Assembly: GCA_964036315.1 (NCBI GenBank)
Contig: OZ038496.1
Span: 21,462,685 to 21,526,684 of the forward strand
Source of the DNA: Acanthosepion esculentum
Taxonomy: Eukaryota > Mollusca > Cephalopoda > Sepiida > Sepiidae
Length of the DNA stretch: 64,000 nt
Direction of reading: 5' to 3'
The notes under the pieces are model-generated. The model saw nothing but the letters and a program-made list of their open reading frames with translations, was not told the DNA's origin and made no database searches. Both the position numbers and the translations under genes were made by a program. Below are positions 41,101-55,700 of the stretch, piece after piece (within the stretch, counting starts at the first letter, position 1; each line of letters opens with the position of its first letter).

Positions 41101-44100
41101 TTTCTTTTGGCAGGGGGTGAGGAAGTCACATTCTCTTTTTTTCTTCTGAGTAACAGATAGAAATAATTTGTTTTCAAGGTTAAAAGGGAAAATATTTATA
41201 TCATGCTTGAAATCTTGTTGATAACTGACATGCTCTGTCACTTGAATGAAGTTGAGAATCTTCCAACAAAAATCCTGTAACAAGAATACAGAAATGATGA
41301 TTGACACTTCTTAACATTAATATCAAAAGCCCAAGCATTTTTTTTATTGTTTAGTAATCCGACTTTCTTCACTGATGACATAAAGTCAGCACTCACCCAT
41401 TGATCAGTCTTGCCTTTTCCTAAGAGCACCACTTATCTATGTAAAAGACATGTCAATGCTCACACAAGCTTGTTTCTCATCAAATACCTTTGTAAACTCC
41501 TTGTTAAATCTTGTATTTTCTGTTCAATGTCACACATGTGTGCATGTTGCCTGACTGGGGGAGGGTACATTTATATTACCATCTGTTTGACATCTGTAAA
41601 TGAATATAACATTTACGCATATACCTGAATTTATACAACTTATTTCACAGGATCAAACTAAAAAGAGGTATATTTTTTTTCAGTTAAAATAACAGTACTT
41701 GCACAGTAAGGGATGCAACTAACAAGAAAGAATGATATAAAAACTTCAAAACATTACTAATTATAAATCATTACACATGAAATTATCAATGCAAGAACAC
41801 ATTATTTTATGAAAGTCTGACTTGAGCTTAAGATCAGTATCTTTCTCCTGATTGTTTTTGTAAGCAAATCTATAGTTTACCTAAGACAGATTACTAATGG
41901 ATATATAAGAATACTATAATTTTTGTAATCAATTAAAAAGAAATTCAGCATTTTCTACAATAAGATTTTTCTTGAGAAAATCCTATCTACAAGTTGTAAT
42001 TCAAAAGTGAAAAAATATTTGAGTTACAACAGATTTAAATAATTTAAAATTAAAGCAATCACTGTTAAATTCATTTCATTCACTGCTGTTATTTACTTTA
42101 GTTTCTAAATAGTTGCGTGTGTTTTGTTTAACAATTTTATTGGAAACAATCGATACTCCAAAGGTTTAGCTTACTTATCTAAGGTTGTATTTCTAGCAAT
42201 TATTTTCTATTTACATAATGCTCAGAGTAAGTTTTGTGGATTCAGTTACAAATAAATTTCGAATCATTTTTAGTTTCTTTGGAAATAAAGAAAAAGATGA
42301 AAATATTCATGTTACAATGATAATAATTCTCTTCTTTCACATTTTATTTATTTTGAAATTAACAACTTAACATCAAACAGTATGCTATTTTTAGAGAATT
42401 TACATGAAAGATTATTATTTTTACTCTTAATTGGTCATGCATAAAAGCTTTCTCTTCAAACTATAAATACTCAGATAATACAAAGGACTTGGTCTAAACT
42501 AAATTAAAAAAAAGAAAACATTTTGCACTATGAACATTTTTAGCAATTACAATTTTTTTGTATAAGGTTTTATAACCAAATACTGTTTCCAAAACATTGA
42601 GTCATCAGAAAGATGCAGATGGAATTTTTATTCACTTCCTAGCATCTTGCTGAAGATGCAACCAATTCACATTATTAATTTGCATAGGTTTTTCTATTTT
42701 TTTTGTTGTAAAGTCCCTTAATTTTTCAATATATTTAATGCTTTATTGCCCCCTACACATACACACACATCGTTCTCTTTCAGATATTGCCCTTTATATT
42801 ACAAATACCCGCTGTTCAATGAAGCTTCATCATTTCAAAATCCTCACATATCTTACTCTCCTATTAACTTTTCATCAGATACATAAGGTCTCATGTCAGG
42901 TAATGGGCAATGCCCCTTTTTTCTTGGATTCTCTCAATTTAAAGCAATAGAAAATATTTTGCTCCAGTGGTGAGATATGTTCTGCATATCATATTACCTG
43001 CATTTGCTCCATTGCCTCACAGCAGGATCTATAAAAACATGTTTTTCAATGTGGTTCATGTCTGGGTTTCATTCAGGCTGTCTTTAATTAATTCTCTCTA
43101 ATTTGGCATGAAGAAACAACACTGCTCCTTTCACTCAGTATTTCCTAATATCTATACCCAGAAACAACCCAGCTCCCAATGGGATATGCATCTTCACCAA
43201 AAATCAGCAACTCTTTTCTGAAAAGAAATTTCTATAATCTTCAAGGAAGCTAACAATTGAATTCAGTTCCTCATCTAAAAGAACTCATTTAATTTTGTTT
43301 ATTAGTTATTCAACATCTCCTTTATATGTAACATCATTAAATAAACTGTTCTTTCTCATTTGTTTAAAGAAAAAGAATATTCTAAATCATACAAAAGAAA
43401 AAATCCTGTTTACTTAAAAGAAACCGTTGATCCTACATAACTTTTCAAATTTAAAATACAATGAGATTCTTTATTATGACTCACTAAAGAACAGTTCTAT
43501 GAACAGTAGATTTTATTTGCTTTATATCAAAACTGCAAGCAGACATAAATTTACATATCTGATACATGAAACTGTTAGTAAATTGCTACAATATTCCTCA
43601 TCCTTTGTGTTTAATAATCAAATATTTAATCTTCTTATTCAGCACCAATTATTTTTATAGCCACAAGGTTTTCAAAAGAAAAAAGGTGCGGCACTTTTGT
43701 CAGGAATGTCACTTGAGAACTCTAAAGTTCTTAACTAATTGTAAAATGCTGACACTAAAATATTCAAAACCATCTAATATAATTCCATCTTGATACAGGT
43801 TAAAATGTTTTTCTAGTCACATAACATTGTGAAAGAATAAAAATAATAACAAAAAATCCTGGTTATTATTAGAATCTATTGATTATTTTAATAGAAGATA
43901 ATATTTTAGGAAATTTTCTGGTTTCAAAATTTTCCATATCTCCACTATCTCACTCTCTCTCTCTCACACACACACAGATATAAGGTCCAACTTGTCAAGC
44001 CAAGTGATGCTCTCTATAATGCTTTTTATTTCAGCTGCCGACACTATATATACTCAGTCTATAAATATTGGAAAGAATATATAAATTATGAAAATTTTCA

Positions 44101-47100
44101 ATGCTAAAACATGTAGCACAAGTGTTATAAAATGTTTTGTTCCCTCATTCTTAAATCTTATTCACTTCAATAAATCCAATAGGAATTTTCACTTGTTTAT
44201 GGTAGACCCACTTTGATAATTTCATAATAATTACTTCTTTAATTGCATTGCTTGAACAGATGATCTGTTTATCTGAAAGATAAAGATATAACCTGAAGTG
44301 ATTATTTTATGGAAAAGAGGATCAGGAAGTTTTCATTAATATGCAGAAAGGATTAGAAATAGTGTAAAATTGAAAGCATTATGCCAAAATTTGTGGGAAC
44401 ATACTGTTTACATAATTGTTGTATACTGAGATTTTTTTTTTCTTCATTAGTCTTTAGTCAAATGTTTTGTTTGGTTCTCTGCATGAAGGCAACAAACCAA
44501 CACAAATTTTGCAACCATCTAGATTCCTTTTCATAAGATCTTTCATAGTCATTCAAATTGACTGTTCTGTTTACTGTTTTTTTTGGATGTAACCTTGTTG
44601 CCAGATGTTTGATTCATAGCTCAAAGAAAGATCCTATCCCTTAACCTAGTTGGTCATGAAGAACTTTTAATAAACTCCTCCTATTGTTGGCTGTTTATTA
44701 TAAAATATCTCTAGAAAACTCTAGGGCATATTTAGCAAGTAATATTATAAGAAATGATTTCTCATTCAAATGAAGTGAGATGGAGGGGTATTATCCCAGG
44801 CTAAAGAATCCCCTCATATGAATCTTGAAATCAGAGAAATAAACCTTACATATCCAGTATAAAGAACCTGATTACTTAAAAAGGAATATAAAAAGTAAAA
44901 CATGTAACAGGGCATGTTGTCAATTCCAGTAGCCATTATTATTCCATTTCTGTTATTACATTTGTCTTTATAATTTATATGAAACACCATTAAATGAATA
45001 TATTGGGTAAATTTATTTATTAGAACTGAACTGGTGAAACAAATTTATTTATAAACTTTGTCTTTAAATTGATTTTGTATGTAAATCATTGACCCTGGTT
45101 TAAAGTACGAGATCCTGAACTATGAAAATTCAAACATTTCAAGAAGATATAGTATGACTGCGCAGGTAAACTTGCAGGATTTTTTTTTTTTTTTTTTATT
45201 CATAGTGATACTTAAACAATCCTAGAACCATCTTCTTGGTTAAAATTGTTGTATATGTCTCACTACTGCCAAAATTTCAAATGCCAATTTCTTTCAAATT
45301 TGCTTCATTTGATTGTACTAATTTATTAGTTGTATTTTTCAAATAAGCTGTGATTATTTGTGGCATTTCTTGACAATGGGAAAATTTTAAATAGAAATTT
45401 ATTCTTTGGAGAAAAAAGTTGGTTATTGGAAAATACTTGGAGAAGAATTGTTTTTTGAACTCATTTTTTCCAGCTTTTATAAATACACGGATGGTTTGTC
45501 CAAAGAAAGTATTTTTTAACAAATGGAATTGAATGGCTTTGAACTATTTCTTCATATATTTGTTATTTTAACTAATAAATCTTGAATTTTATAAAATATA
45601 TCAATTTTAATTAATTCCGTACAATTGCACTTAAGGCATATTGGTGCTAATTTGTTCCTGTATCACAAGGACAGCAGTTATGTAGCCTAAAATGTCTGTT
45701 AGCATTTAACAATGCAGCTTGCCTTTCCTAATTTGTCATTATCAAAAGAGAGAGCTCCAATATATTTTTTTAAGTGTAATATGTTAAATATTTCACCTGG
45801 TCAGTGAGAGAGCCTCATACATTCAAATACTTTCACTGCTAATGAATTTTAGAAGAATTCCACTTTTCATTTCCTATTTGTCTCAACAGATATTATGCAG
45901 ATTCCAGAAACACCTGACAGAGAAGGAAAGCGCGTCACAATCACAGTTTACCTGGGATCTAATCCAGACCCATTCAGAACCCCAGAGGTAAGGCCTTTTC
46001 CATAGCTTGAATAGGTTTTTATAAAATTTCAATGCAGTCTTTTCAAAATATACTACTAGGTAAACTTTGAACATGTAAATATCAAAAAACATCAATTGTC
46101 CAATGTAAATGATATATTTTCTGTCCATTATAAACAACTTGCCTAATTCTCTAAAATAATCATTCTGATTTGATATATTCAAAAATCATTATAATAATAG
46201 TATCAGTTGTGAGTAGCTGTCCATTTCTCAAAATTAAGTTTGCAGAATATGAATGTTAGTAACTGATCTAATTTGAACAAACAAGGAAATATGAAATTTA
46301 GCAACTTTAGTGAGATTTGGAAAATTGCTCAATAGTTACAATGTATAATTAATCTGAATCTTTTATTTTTATACACTTAAATTTAAACTGTCATTTTTGT
46401 TTTGCACAGCCATTCTTGATTTTTACCTTTTAAACAAAGGATAATGAATGTATTTGATATTTGTATGTCAAGAACTGTTTTACATATTTTGTCTCTTAAT
46501 TTACTAAATATTTGAGCTTTTGATTCTTTCTGCAGAAACTTCCAGAGGTTCTAATTGGTTCATTGTCTGTAAGTGGTAAAACAAAGTGGGACATCCTAGA
46601 TAATATTGTTAGAAAAATATTTAAGGTAAGGAACTTTATCTCTTCATAATATTTTTTTTCATTATTTCAACTTATAATAGTGAACATGTCAGAACTTGCC
46701 TATATTTGGATTCAATAATGTTGTAAAACTGTTTTTTGATAAGAGTTTGCATTTCCAACTGGTTTTCTTTTTCAATTCAATGGGTTTTTTTTATTTTCTT
46801 GGTTGAATTGGACTGATACCGAGGTATACTTAAATAAGCATAGCATGGCCAAAATTTAGTTTGAGGTTCTATGACTTTTTAAGTATATTATTTCAAATTG
46901 GTCACCTGATTTTATATAAATTACAACAAAGATATCTTAGTTGTAAGTGGTTCAAATAAACTTTTGGCAGTAATTGATACCATTATAATTATGCTTTTTT
47001 ATAAGTGAATATGTTAAAATAATCTGCTAAATTAAATTTAGATATTACTTTATCTACAAATCACCACTTATCAACTCTTAGGATAAATTCTTTTAAACTT

Positions 47101-50100
47101 TTAGTTTCTGAAATTGATTTTTTTCCCAATTTCAACAAAAATATATTGCAGTAATTCAGCAGTCTTATTTTAAAGTGAACTCTTTCAAGTGTTACTCAAT
47201 ATAGATTATTTGATACATTCTTTACTCTTGTTTTAATATACAAGTACTCTACTTGAAATTTGGTTATTTGCTTTTACTTACAGGAATATGTTTTAAGAAT
47301 TGATCCAGTTACCAACTTAGGATTAAGCGCTGAGAGTGTTTTCTCCTATCACATTGGTGAAATTGTCCGCACAAAAGGTAAGTCAGCTAAATGCCAGTGA
47401 ATTAAAAGAATAAGGAAATTTTCAAATTAAGTCTGCTGCTAACAAGAAGAGACATTTGATTTTACCTCTGAAATGCTCCTTCCAAAATGACTGAAGAAAC
47501 ATGTTATAATAACTTGTAACAAATTCTAAATTAGAAACCTAGTAGAAATGTAAAAAAAAATAAGTCAATGTTGTTTTCTGAAATGCTGAGATTATTTCCA
47601 TTAATCTCTCTCTATTCCAAACTTGTTTTTATCTCATGTTTTAAATACATAAAGTAAAATTAAAAAAAATTATATATAAAGTAAAATTAAAAAATAACAA
47701 TGTCAAATTTAAAGCATTTTCAATTACATTTTCAGATGCTGAAGTGCCGGAGCTGTTACCAATTGGCTACTTGGTTGGTGATACCATGCAAATTGGTATT
47801 TGCCTTAAAGGTAAGCAATTACATTATTGCTTCTAAGAAAGAGAAAAACAAAGACTATTATTTTATGTTTTCTTTTACAAGATTTGATATAAGAAGAGGT
47901 GGGAGAACATGAAAGTTCTTTTTAAAAGCTTCAAGTACAAAATTACTGTGGGTATCCAAGCTGAAAATTAGGGTTTAATTAACAGCAATTATAATAAACT
48001 TTTGATTAAATTATTTTTCCATTGACTTAAATATGTCATTCAGCCAATAGATTCTTTGTAACAATACCTACTTTCAGTCTGAAAACATTCTTCACATTGT
48101 TTATAAAAATAAAAAGATTGAATATTAAAATTCAAGGCAAAAGAAAGCCTTTATTATCAACAATCTTAAATTAAAAAGAAAAACATTTTTGCAATGTAGC
48201 TACATTGGAATTATATTAGTGATGGCTTTCAACATTCCACAAAATTCTAGCAACATATACTGAAGATTTTTAAATTTAAGAAATAAGGGACTTGTCTGTT
48301 TTCTACAGATGTGTATAGTTTTCTAAAAGATTTTATTGGCATTTAAATTTTTATCATAACTTTTGTCATCAAATGCAGCATCATATTAACTCATATCACA
48401 AAAATGAATAAATTTTACCTTTTCTCACCTGCTGGTGATATCCCAACATTTTATTATATACTTTTCTATTAGATCAGTATGCTTGTTATACACGTTTCAG
48501 CTGTTGTATCCTAAAACCTTCTTATGATGATTACCATACTTAGTAATCTTCAAATTTTGAACCAGACTTTTTATTCAATATACAAAGATAAATTGTTTTC
48601 ATTCCACTTTCTCTGCTTAAGGGAGATCTCATATCAGTTTATTCAGAGGAGACAATGGACCAAAACATTGTGGCTAACAACTACAATGAATATGTTGGTT
48701 CAAATAGAAAGGTGTATCATTAAAATTCAAATATAAATCCCAATGTTGCCAGCATTCAGCTTCATACACAATTCCCTGGTTATAATCTGCAGAGGAACTG
48801 ATTGAGGAGCTCTTTATTTTGTGGGCTGATAGTTGTGCAGAGCTGCTCAAAAAGTGGCTTGTTGCACATATCAGTGTCACCACTTCAGAAATGCATTACC
48901 CACCACCTAGCTGTGCTCACATCTACTATTTGGTCTATGTAAACATTCAGCAAGTGTTGATGACTGTCAAGAGATACATTTTTTTCTTTTGTGGAATTCA
49001 ATGAAAGATTTGTATGCTTTATATGTCAGGATGCCACTCAGCTGCTACTTGTAATATGAATTAAAAATATCAAAGGAAATTATGCATTTTTGACAAAAGG
49101 TTCAAACTCTACAACTATAACACCTCCTATATTGTGGGACAGCATAATATAAATAGTAGACATTATTTTTGGTACTATCTTCATATATTGTTACACTTTT
49201 CAGAGCACAAATGTTACACTGATTCTAAGAAGTACTGGGAAGCAACATTTTGATCCAAGACAGAGTAAACAGATACTACACTGATCATAGGTTAAAATAC
49301 TGATCCATACGTAAATAATCCTGTCATTTTTATGAGTACTATGCTAGTTATTGATATAATAATTTTAAAAAAACAGTACAAGCAAACACTTTAAATAAAA
49401 TGATGCACTATACCTAAAGTAGGCAGAGTTACTAAATATTAAGAACACAATAAAAACTATTGTAAAATTATGATTAAAACTTTCACATAGTAAGTGACAA
49501 TTTTACAATGGTTTTTATTGTTCTTAATATTTACTCTCTAGATTTGAATGTGAAGACATTGTGATGGTCTATGTTTTCTACTTAGTGGGTGCCATGTTTT
49601 ACTATTTTAATTTTTTTTAAATTGCTTATACACTTCAAATTAAATTTATTAAATAAAAATACTTTCTTTTTTCTTAGGTACCAAACAAAATAGTGTCGAC
49701 TCACTGGCATTCGAGACTCTAATCCCAAAATCCATTATTCAGAGGTATGTTTCCCTATTATTGGAACATCGGAGAATTATCTTGTGTGGACCAAGTGGAA
49801 CAGGAAAGACCTATTTGGCACAGAAGTTGGCAGAACACTTGGTACTAAGGTAAGAAGGATTTTACAAACAACTTGCTAAATACAATCTAAGTAAAGATAA
49901 CATTCTTAATGGAACAATAGTGATCATGTTTCTCCACAGCGTCCTCCATCCCCAATTGTCACATTACCTTTGTAAGTAATAAAAAAAAAGGGGGGGTTTA
50001 AACTATGCTTCTTATATAGGTAGATTTGTTAATACCATCCAAAATTTAAGAATATAGAACTTTCATATTCTGGACAAATCTTTCCAGCCGTATAATTATG

Positions 50101-52723
50101 ATTAAATCATTTTGCTAGAGCAGCAAAACAGTATAAATATTTGCAATGTAATTGTTAAAAATACACAAAGGGTAAATAAATTCAAAAATTTCATGCACTT
50201 TATTTTTTGTTTCAGATCTGGGCGTGAGCTGACTGCTGGTTCAGTTGCCACGTTCAATGTGGACCATAAGTCTGGCAAAGAATTACGTCAGTACCTGTCC
50301 AACATTGCTGAACAGTGCGAAAGCACCAGTGCAGGCGAACTGCCCAGTGTTATCATTCTGGACAACTTGCACCATGTTGGATCTTTGGGAGAAGTCTTCA
50401 ATGGCTTCTTGAGTGTCAAATACCAAAAGTGGTAAGTAATTTCTTTCCAAGGATAACAAAACATCAAGTCTTTTGAACCCATTAGGGATATGGAATAAGA
50501 GAAAAGAATGTCTTTTTATCTTTAGGTAGAAGAAAGAAAAAGAACAAATAGGAATGAATAAAATGTTGCAATTGGAAGCAATTTTTCTGGTTATTAAATT
50601 GTTCCCGTTTTTATTACAGCCCTTATATAATTGGAACCATGAACCAAGCTACCTGCTCCACTACCAACCTTCAACTCCACCACAACTTTAGGTGAGTCAC
50701 AGTCTCCTACTCTTCTTGTAATTAGAGTAAGAATAAAATTCTTTATGTTGTTTGCATATAACACTGTGTACTTGTGACTGATATCATATTTTCATATCAA
50801 AGAACTTATTTACTCAGTGTTCACTCATTAATTCTTTTCACATCTGTTAATTTATGACCAACTCTGTCAGGTAATATTGTTTTATTTAAAAGAATCTAAG
50901 TAAACTAAATAACTTCTGTTATTTATATTAGCATACTGCTTATAAAATATACTAAAAAGTATAAGCAGATATTGTGTAAACACAAGATTTTGCATTAAAA
51001 GTTCTTAATGTTTTGTTTGGCAATAACAGTCATCATCAGATGCGATATTAAAGGAATTTTACAAATATAGAAACATTTTCCTCAACTTCCTTTAATGTGT
51101 TTTACCACAACATAAGCAGAGTTTATCATTTTTGGCAAGTAACCTATTTGGGATGATCTTACTACCTGATGATAACTGAAGATTTGTTGATCAAAGTTAT
51201 AATTTCTAACCAAAAGATTCCCATATTATCTGAAACTGTCATTATTATAAATTTATCTGATTACTAAATTTAATTTCTAATTAAAAGAACATGTTTACTT
51301 TCGTAAAGAGAAAAGAATTATTTTTGCATTGTCTCAATTTAGGCTCACAATCTTTTTTAGATGCAATTTTTTGATTGCAAACTTCAATGAAGACCAAGTC
51401 AAAAAAAATTCTTTGCTTACAATCTTCCATGGCATAACATCCTGCAATTCTCTGGTATTCTAGTGGCTCTCAAGCCAGTCTTCCTGCTGTCCAACTCATC
51501 AGTGTCAACCTTCCAACTCCCAGCTTACCATTGTGCCTTTTTGAATATTCTCATCTTTTTTTTTAAATGAATTTTTTACTTCTGCCCCATATACACAAAA
51601 TCTTTCTTGTATTTGGTCGTACTAATAGCTTCTTTTGAATTATCAGGTGGGTTCTGTGTGCAAATCACATGGAACCAGTTAAGGGATTTCTAGGTCGATA
51701 TTTACGGCGCAAACTGGTTGAGGCAGAGGTGCACATGGGTACCAGAAACAACGACCTCAACAAAATCATTGATTGGATCCCGAAAGTGTGGCAACACCTA
51801 AACAAATTCTTGGAAACACACAGCTCATCAGATGTTACTATTGGCAAGTATTAAAAATACTGAATGTTCATTTATAAATATTATCTATTCAGATGAGAAA
51901 CCAAAGAAAAATATTCATTTGAAATTATGGTAAAAAAGGAAATTTACCTACATATTTAATATAAACTTATTAATTAAAATACAATAAATCAGACTAAATC
52001 ATCCATGTTGTTATGATCACATTTTTTAATTAGGTGTGAATAATTTTTTCTTTTTGACTAAGATCCAAATATAATTATTTTTTTTGTTTAATAAAAAAAA
52101 ATATCCTGAACAAATTTAAAAAGATTTCAAATCAAGAATTCTGTTTAAAATTATCTTCTTATGCATAACAAACATTTGGTATTGTTTTGCAATAATTCCT
52201 TTCTTATACTTTTCAGGTCCCAGACTTTTCTTATGTTGTCCTATGGACATTTCTGGTTCTCAAGTCTGGTTCACAGATCTTTGGAATTATTCCATTGTTC
52301 CCTACCTTTTGGATGCTGTCAAAGAAGGCCTACAAGTGAGTAAAAATTTGACGAAAATTCATTTGAAAGAATAATCTTAACAAAAAACAAAAATTAACAA
52401 CAATGCTGTATATTATGTGAATGTGATCTAGTTTAAAAACAATGTTTGTCTGAATAATACAAATAATTTGGGGTTTTATTTCCAAGAGGCATGAATGCAT
52501 GGACTCACTCGGTAAAACTCCACCTTTAATTTTGTTTTGTTTGTAGTCCAGATCAAGTTGTTCGTCAAAGTGGTTCCCAACCAAGAACTGATGAAATCTT
52601 AAGATTAAGCCTTCCATCCATACAGAAATATAAAACTTATTTTAAAAATATGTATAAGTCTCCTAAGGGTAAAAATAATAATTGTCAACTTTCTTTTTAG
52701 TACTTTTATAAAAACAGATTTTC

Positions 52724-52769
<46 letters not shown>

Positions 52770-55700
52770 TAAAAAATTTTTTAACAAAGCTTCATAAAGA
52801 GAAGTGAGAAATTGTTTTCTGTTACAAAAATTATCAAATTAAAAATATATATAAAAATTACAATACATTCTAAATTTACATTAGAATATTTCTTGTAATA
52901 AAGTAAAAACTCTTCTAAATGAATAGATAATCATAAAAATTAACCACAAAATTCTTTATATCTTTGAAAAAATTACTTAGCAAAAATAGATATGGTAAAG
53001 AGATATACAACCTTAAACAAAATATTTAATATGTATGAATCAGTTTTTCATTAAAAAATATTTAATACTTATTATCTTTAGTGCTTTCAGCTAGAAAAAA
53101 AATTCAGGAAATCTATAATGGCAAAGAATTTGTAACAATAGATTCAGTGAATGTTTTGGTTAAATAATTACAAGTAATCATTTTATCAATAAATTTACTG
53201 AAATATCTAACTACTTAAAAGTATATGATTCTAAAAATTTAAATATTTTTTTTTTTCATTTAATATTTAATCATCCTGCTTCATTTTGAAAATAAAGTAA
53301 ATATTACATTAACAAATAAATATCTTGTAGCAAATTTCATATCAGAGAGACTGTTAAATAAATGATTAAAGAAAACATTCACTCAACCTTTAATTTTTAA
53401 AATTTCTAATGGTTTAAATCTGCCTTCTCATTGATTTTTTAAAATATTATATATAATTTCATATAGTTTTAATAAAAAAAATAAAATGGCAAATATTTTG
53501 TGGGATTTGATGCCAAAAAATGTCAGAAATCAAAAGATCTTTGTTTGGCAAAAATAATATAAAACAGTTGTTAATGTTGATTTATGGTTGGGAACCACTC
53601 ACTGGCCATCATCCTTATCAGAAAATATTGTTAAAAAGAAAAAAAAAATAGTATTGTGAAACAGAAAAGTGTATATAAATTGAAAAAAATATCTTTGGTT
53701 ATTATTTGTCTTATCTTTTGACCTACCTACCTACCTACCTACCTGCAGTCACCATCCATCTTGAACTTTTTTTCACAACCCAAGTGTGTGGATAGTATGT
53801 CTTTGTCCTGTGTACACACCTTCTCCGCACACACATCCACCCAAATTACTATATAAAAACTAACATACCAGTAGATGATTTTTACTGACTTAAACACACA
53901 AGAACCTTATTAAGTAATCTGTAAATGAAGAGAAAGTAATCCTATTTCAAATTAATCACATGGTCAAAACTTCATATCTGTTTATCCTGTATATTCTTTA
54001 GCTCATTGACTGTACACAAGTAAAATTAGTGTTCTGACTATAGATTATATTTATGCTATTACAAATAGCATAATAATCCAATGAGAAAATTATAATCAGA
54101 ATTATACAAGATATGAATGAACTGGAAACCAGACACTCAACCATAATCATCAAGTCCTTCATTCAACTTAGAAAATATTTGACATTATTACTTAAAAAAT
54201 ATTTGTAAATAAAATTAAGTACTATTATATATGTATACTGTTTGGTGACCATACATACATACATACATAATGTTTGGCAAATGAATATCATTGAACATAT
54301 CCTAAATTTTACAGAATATAATTTACAAAGAATTTTATTAAGATAAAAGTAATGCTTTCAATTCCAAATATTTTATGCAACAAAATTTACAAGCCAGCTG
54401 TTTAAATTTATACATAATTTATCTAAAAAAAACTGTACTATATCCCTGTTATAGCAATTTGTTGACAAAATGTTAAAAACCACATTTCTTACATTTTTAT
54501 ATTTTGTTCTTGAATACCATATTTCAAATCACAAATGACAGCCATCAGCAAGAAGTATTGTTGTTTCTATTTAAAATGTACCATCACAATCAACGAATTT
54601 AAAAAGGCAAAACCTATATTCATATAATCACTATTTTTATACCTCTTTGCATATTATTTATAATCCTATCTACAGTTTTCAATTCTGTCATTGAACTATC
54701 AGAATTGCAGCAAAACTTTCACACGTTTGTTCTAACAGTTCTGTAACTTTCTTAAATCTCAATTGTTAATAAAATAATTTAAAATTTTAACAACAAAATG
54801 CTGTAAATATTACCACACCATGCAGTTGTCAATCTTGTCAGCTCTGAGATTATTAAAAAAATAATAGATAACTCAGATATAGTTTAAAAGCTATGAAACC
54901 AAGATCAATTCTTTATACTGGATAACAGAATCTGTATTTACTTATTATAAATTATTAAAATAAAAATCTATTTTCTTTTGTGGTCATTTTTTGAAGTAAT
55001 ATTTAAGTTTCAAATAACAAATCCTTTGGTTTTCATGATACCTATGTCAGTAAAGGAAATCAACCTGTAAATCCATTTGACTAACTGCACTTTTTATAGA
55101 CTTAGTTGTGTGCAAAATGTTGTGTATCCATTGATTTAAATTGTTGCTTCCAACCAACCACCTCCTGTTTTTCTCCCAGTCACGTAAACTGAATGACAAT
55201 GAGGTAAGTATGTCATCTGTCGTCCCCTATCCCTCCAGCATGTTTATTCATTATTCTTCCTTCTGTAGTATATTGTAGTTGTTATGATGACTTTCGCTAT
55301 GGTGGTGTAAGAACTTCTGGGGCACAAGGGAGACTACTCTTAGCCATCACATTTGGTACAAGCAGGAACTGTTTTGGACTTCACCTTGTAAATGTGATAG
55401 AAATTTAAATGGTTTTAAATCAAACTGAATTTATTATAGGCTTTTTTTTTATTTTCAAAAATATATTTTTACTAAATAGAGACCTTATTTAGGTAAATAT
55501 GTGCTTCTTTTGTAACTGGCTGTGTGAATAAACCTAAAATTATCAATCATTGTAGTAATAATAAGAAAGAAAGAAAATTAAGACTGCTTTTCTAATTTAT
55601 TTTTGAAACGGATGATCACTTATAAAATTCCTTTCCAAATTTAACTATTGAGAAATAAAAATCAACCTTGGGTAGGTTTATAAGGATACTGTACAAAAAG

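Larger units (their letters stand above)
38938..45889. other. Intron microexon to f, about 7 kb
   Basis: It holds a mariner element with both ends, a tRNA-like SINE fragment, short (CT)n and (CA)n tracts near 43948-43977, and, at 45180-45197, an 18-base T run that would be the poly(A) end of a minus-strand insertion covering part of 45180-45522. I do not recognise the latter's protein. Confidence 0.7.
47811..49677. other. Intron i-j, 1.9 kb
   Basis: GT-AG intron that carries the second degenerate mariner copy and the 99-bp foldback. The remaining sequence shows nothing recognisable. Confidence 0.8.
52336..55179. other. Intron n to microexon, 2.8 kb
   Basis: GT-AG intron largely filled by a hAT-like foldback element (52569-53599) with a (TA)n tract inside it. 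A (CTAC)n stretch lies at about 53722-53746 and a (CATA)n stretch at about 54250-54270. The rest is A+T-rich with nothing recognised. Confidence 0.7.

Noticed and set aside
41023..41432. Two overlapping minus-strand frames with protein-like composition
   Set aside because: They may be a decayed transposon gene, but I recognise no catalytic motif and will not name a family.
45277..45522. Minus-strand frame followed on that strand by an A-run
   Set aside because: Looks like the poly(A) end of an inserted sequence, but no identifiable protein.
48674..49004. Frames on both strands
   Set aside because: They fall within the degenerate mariner copy and lack its motifs in a continuous frame.
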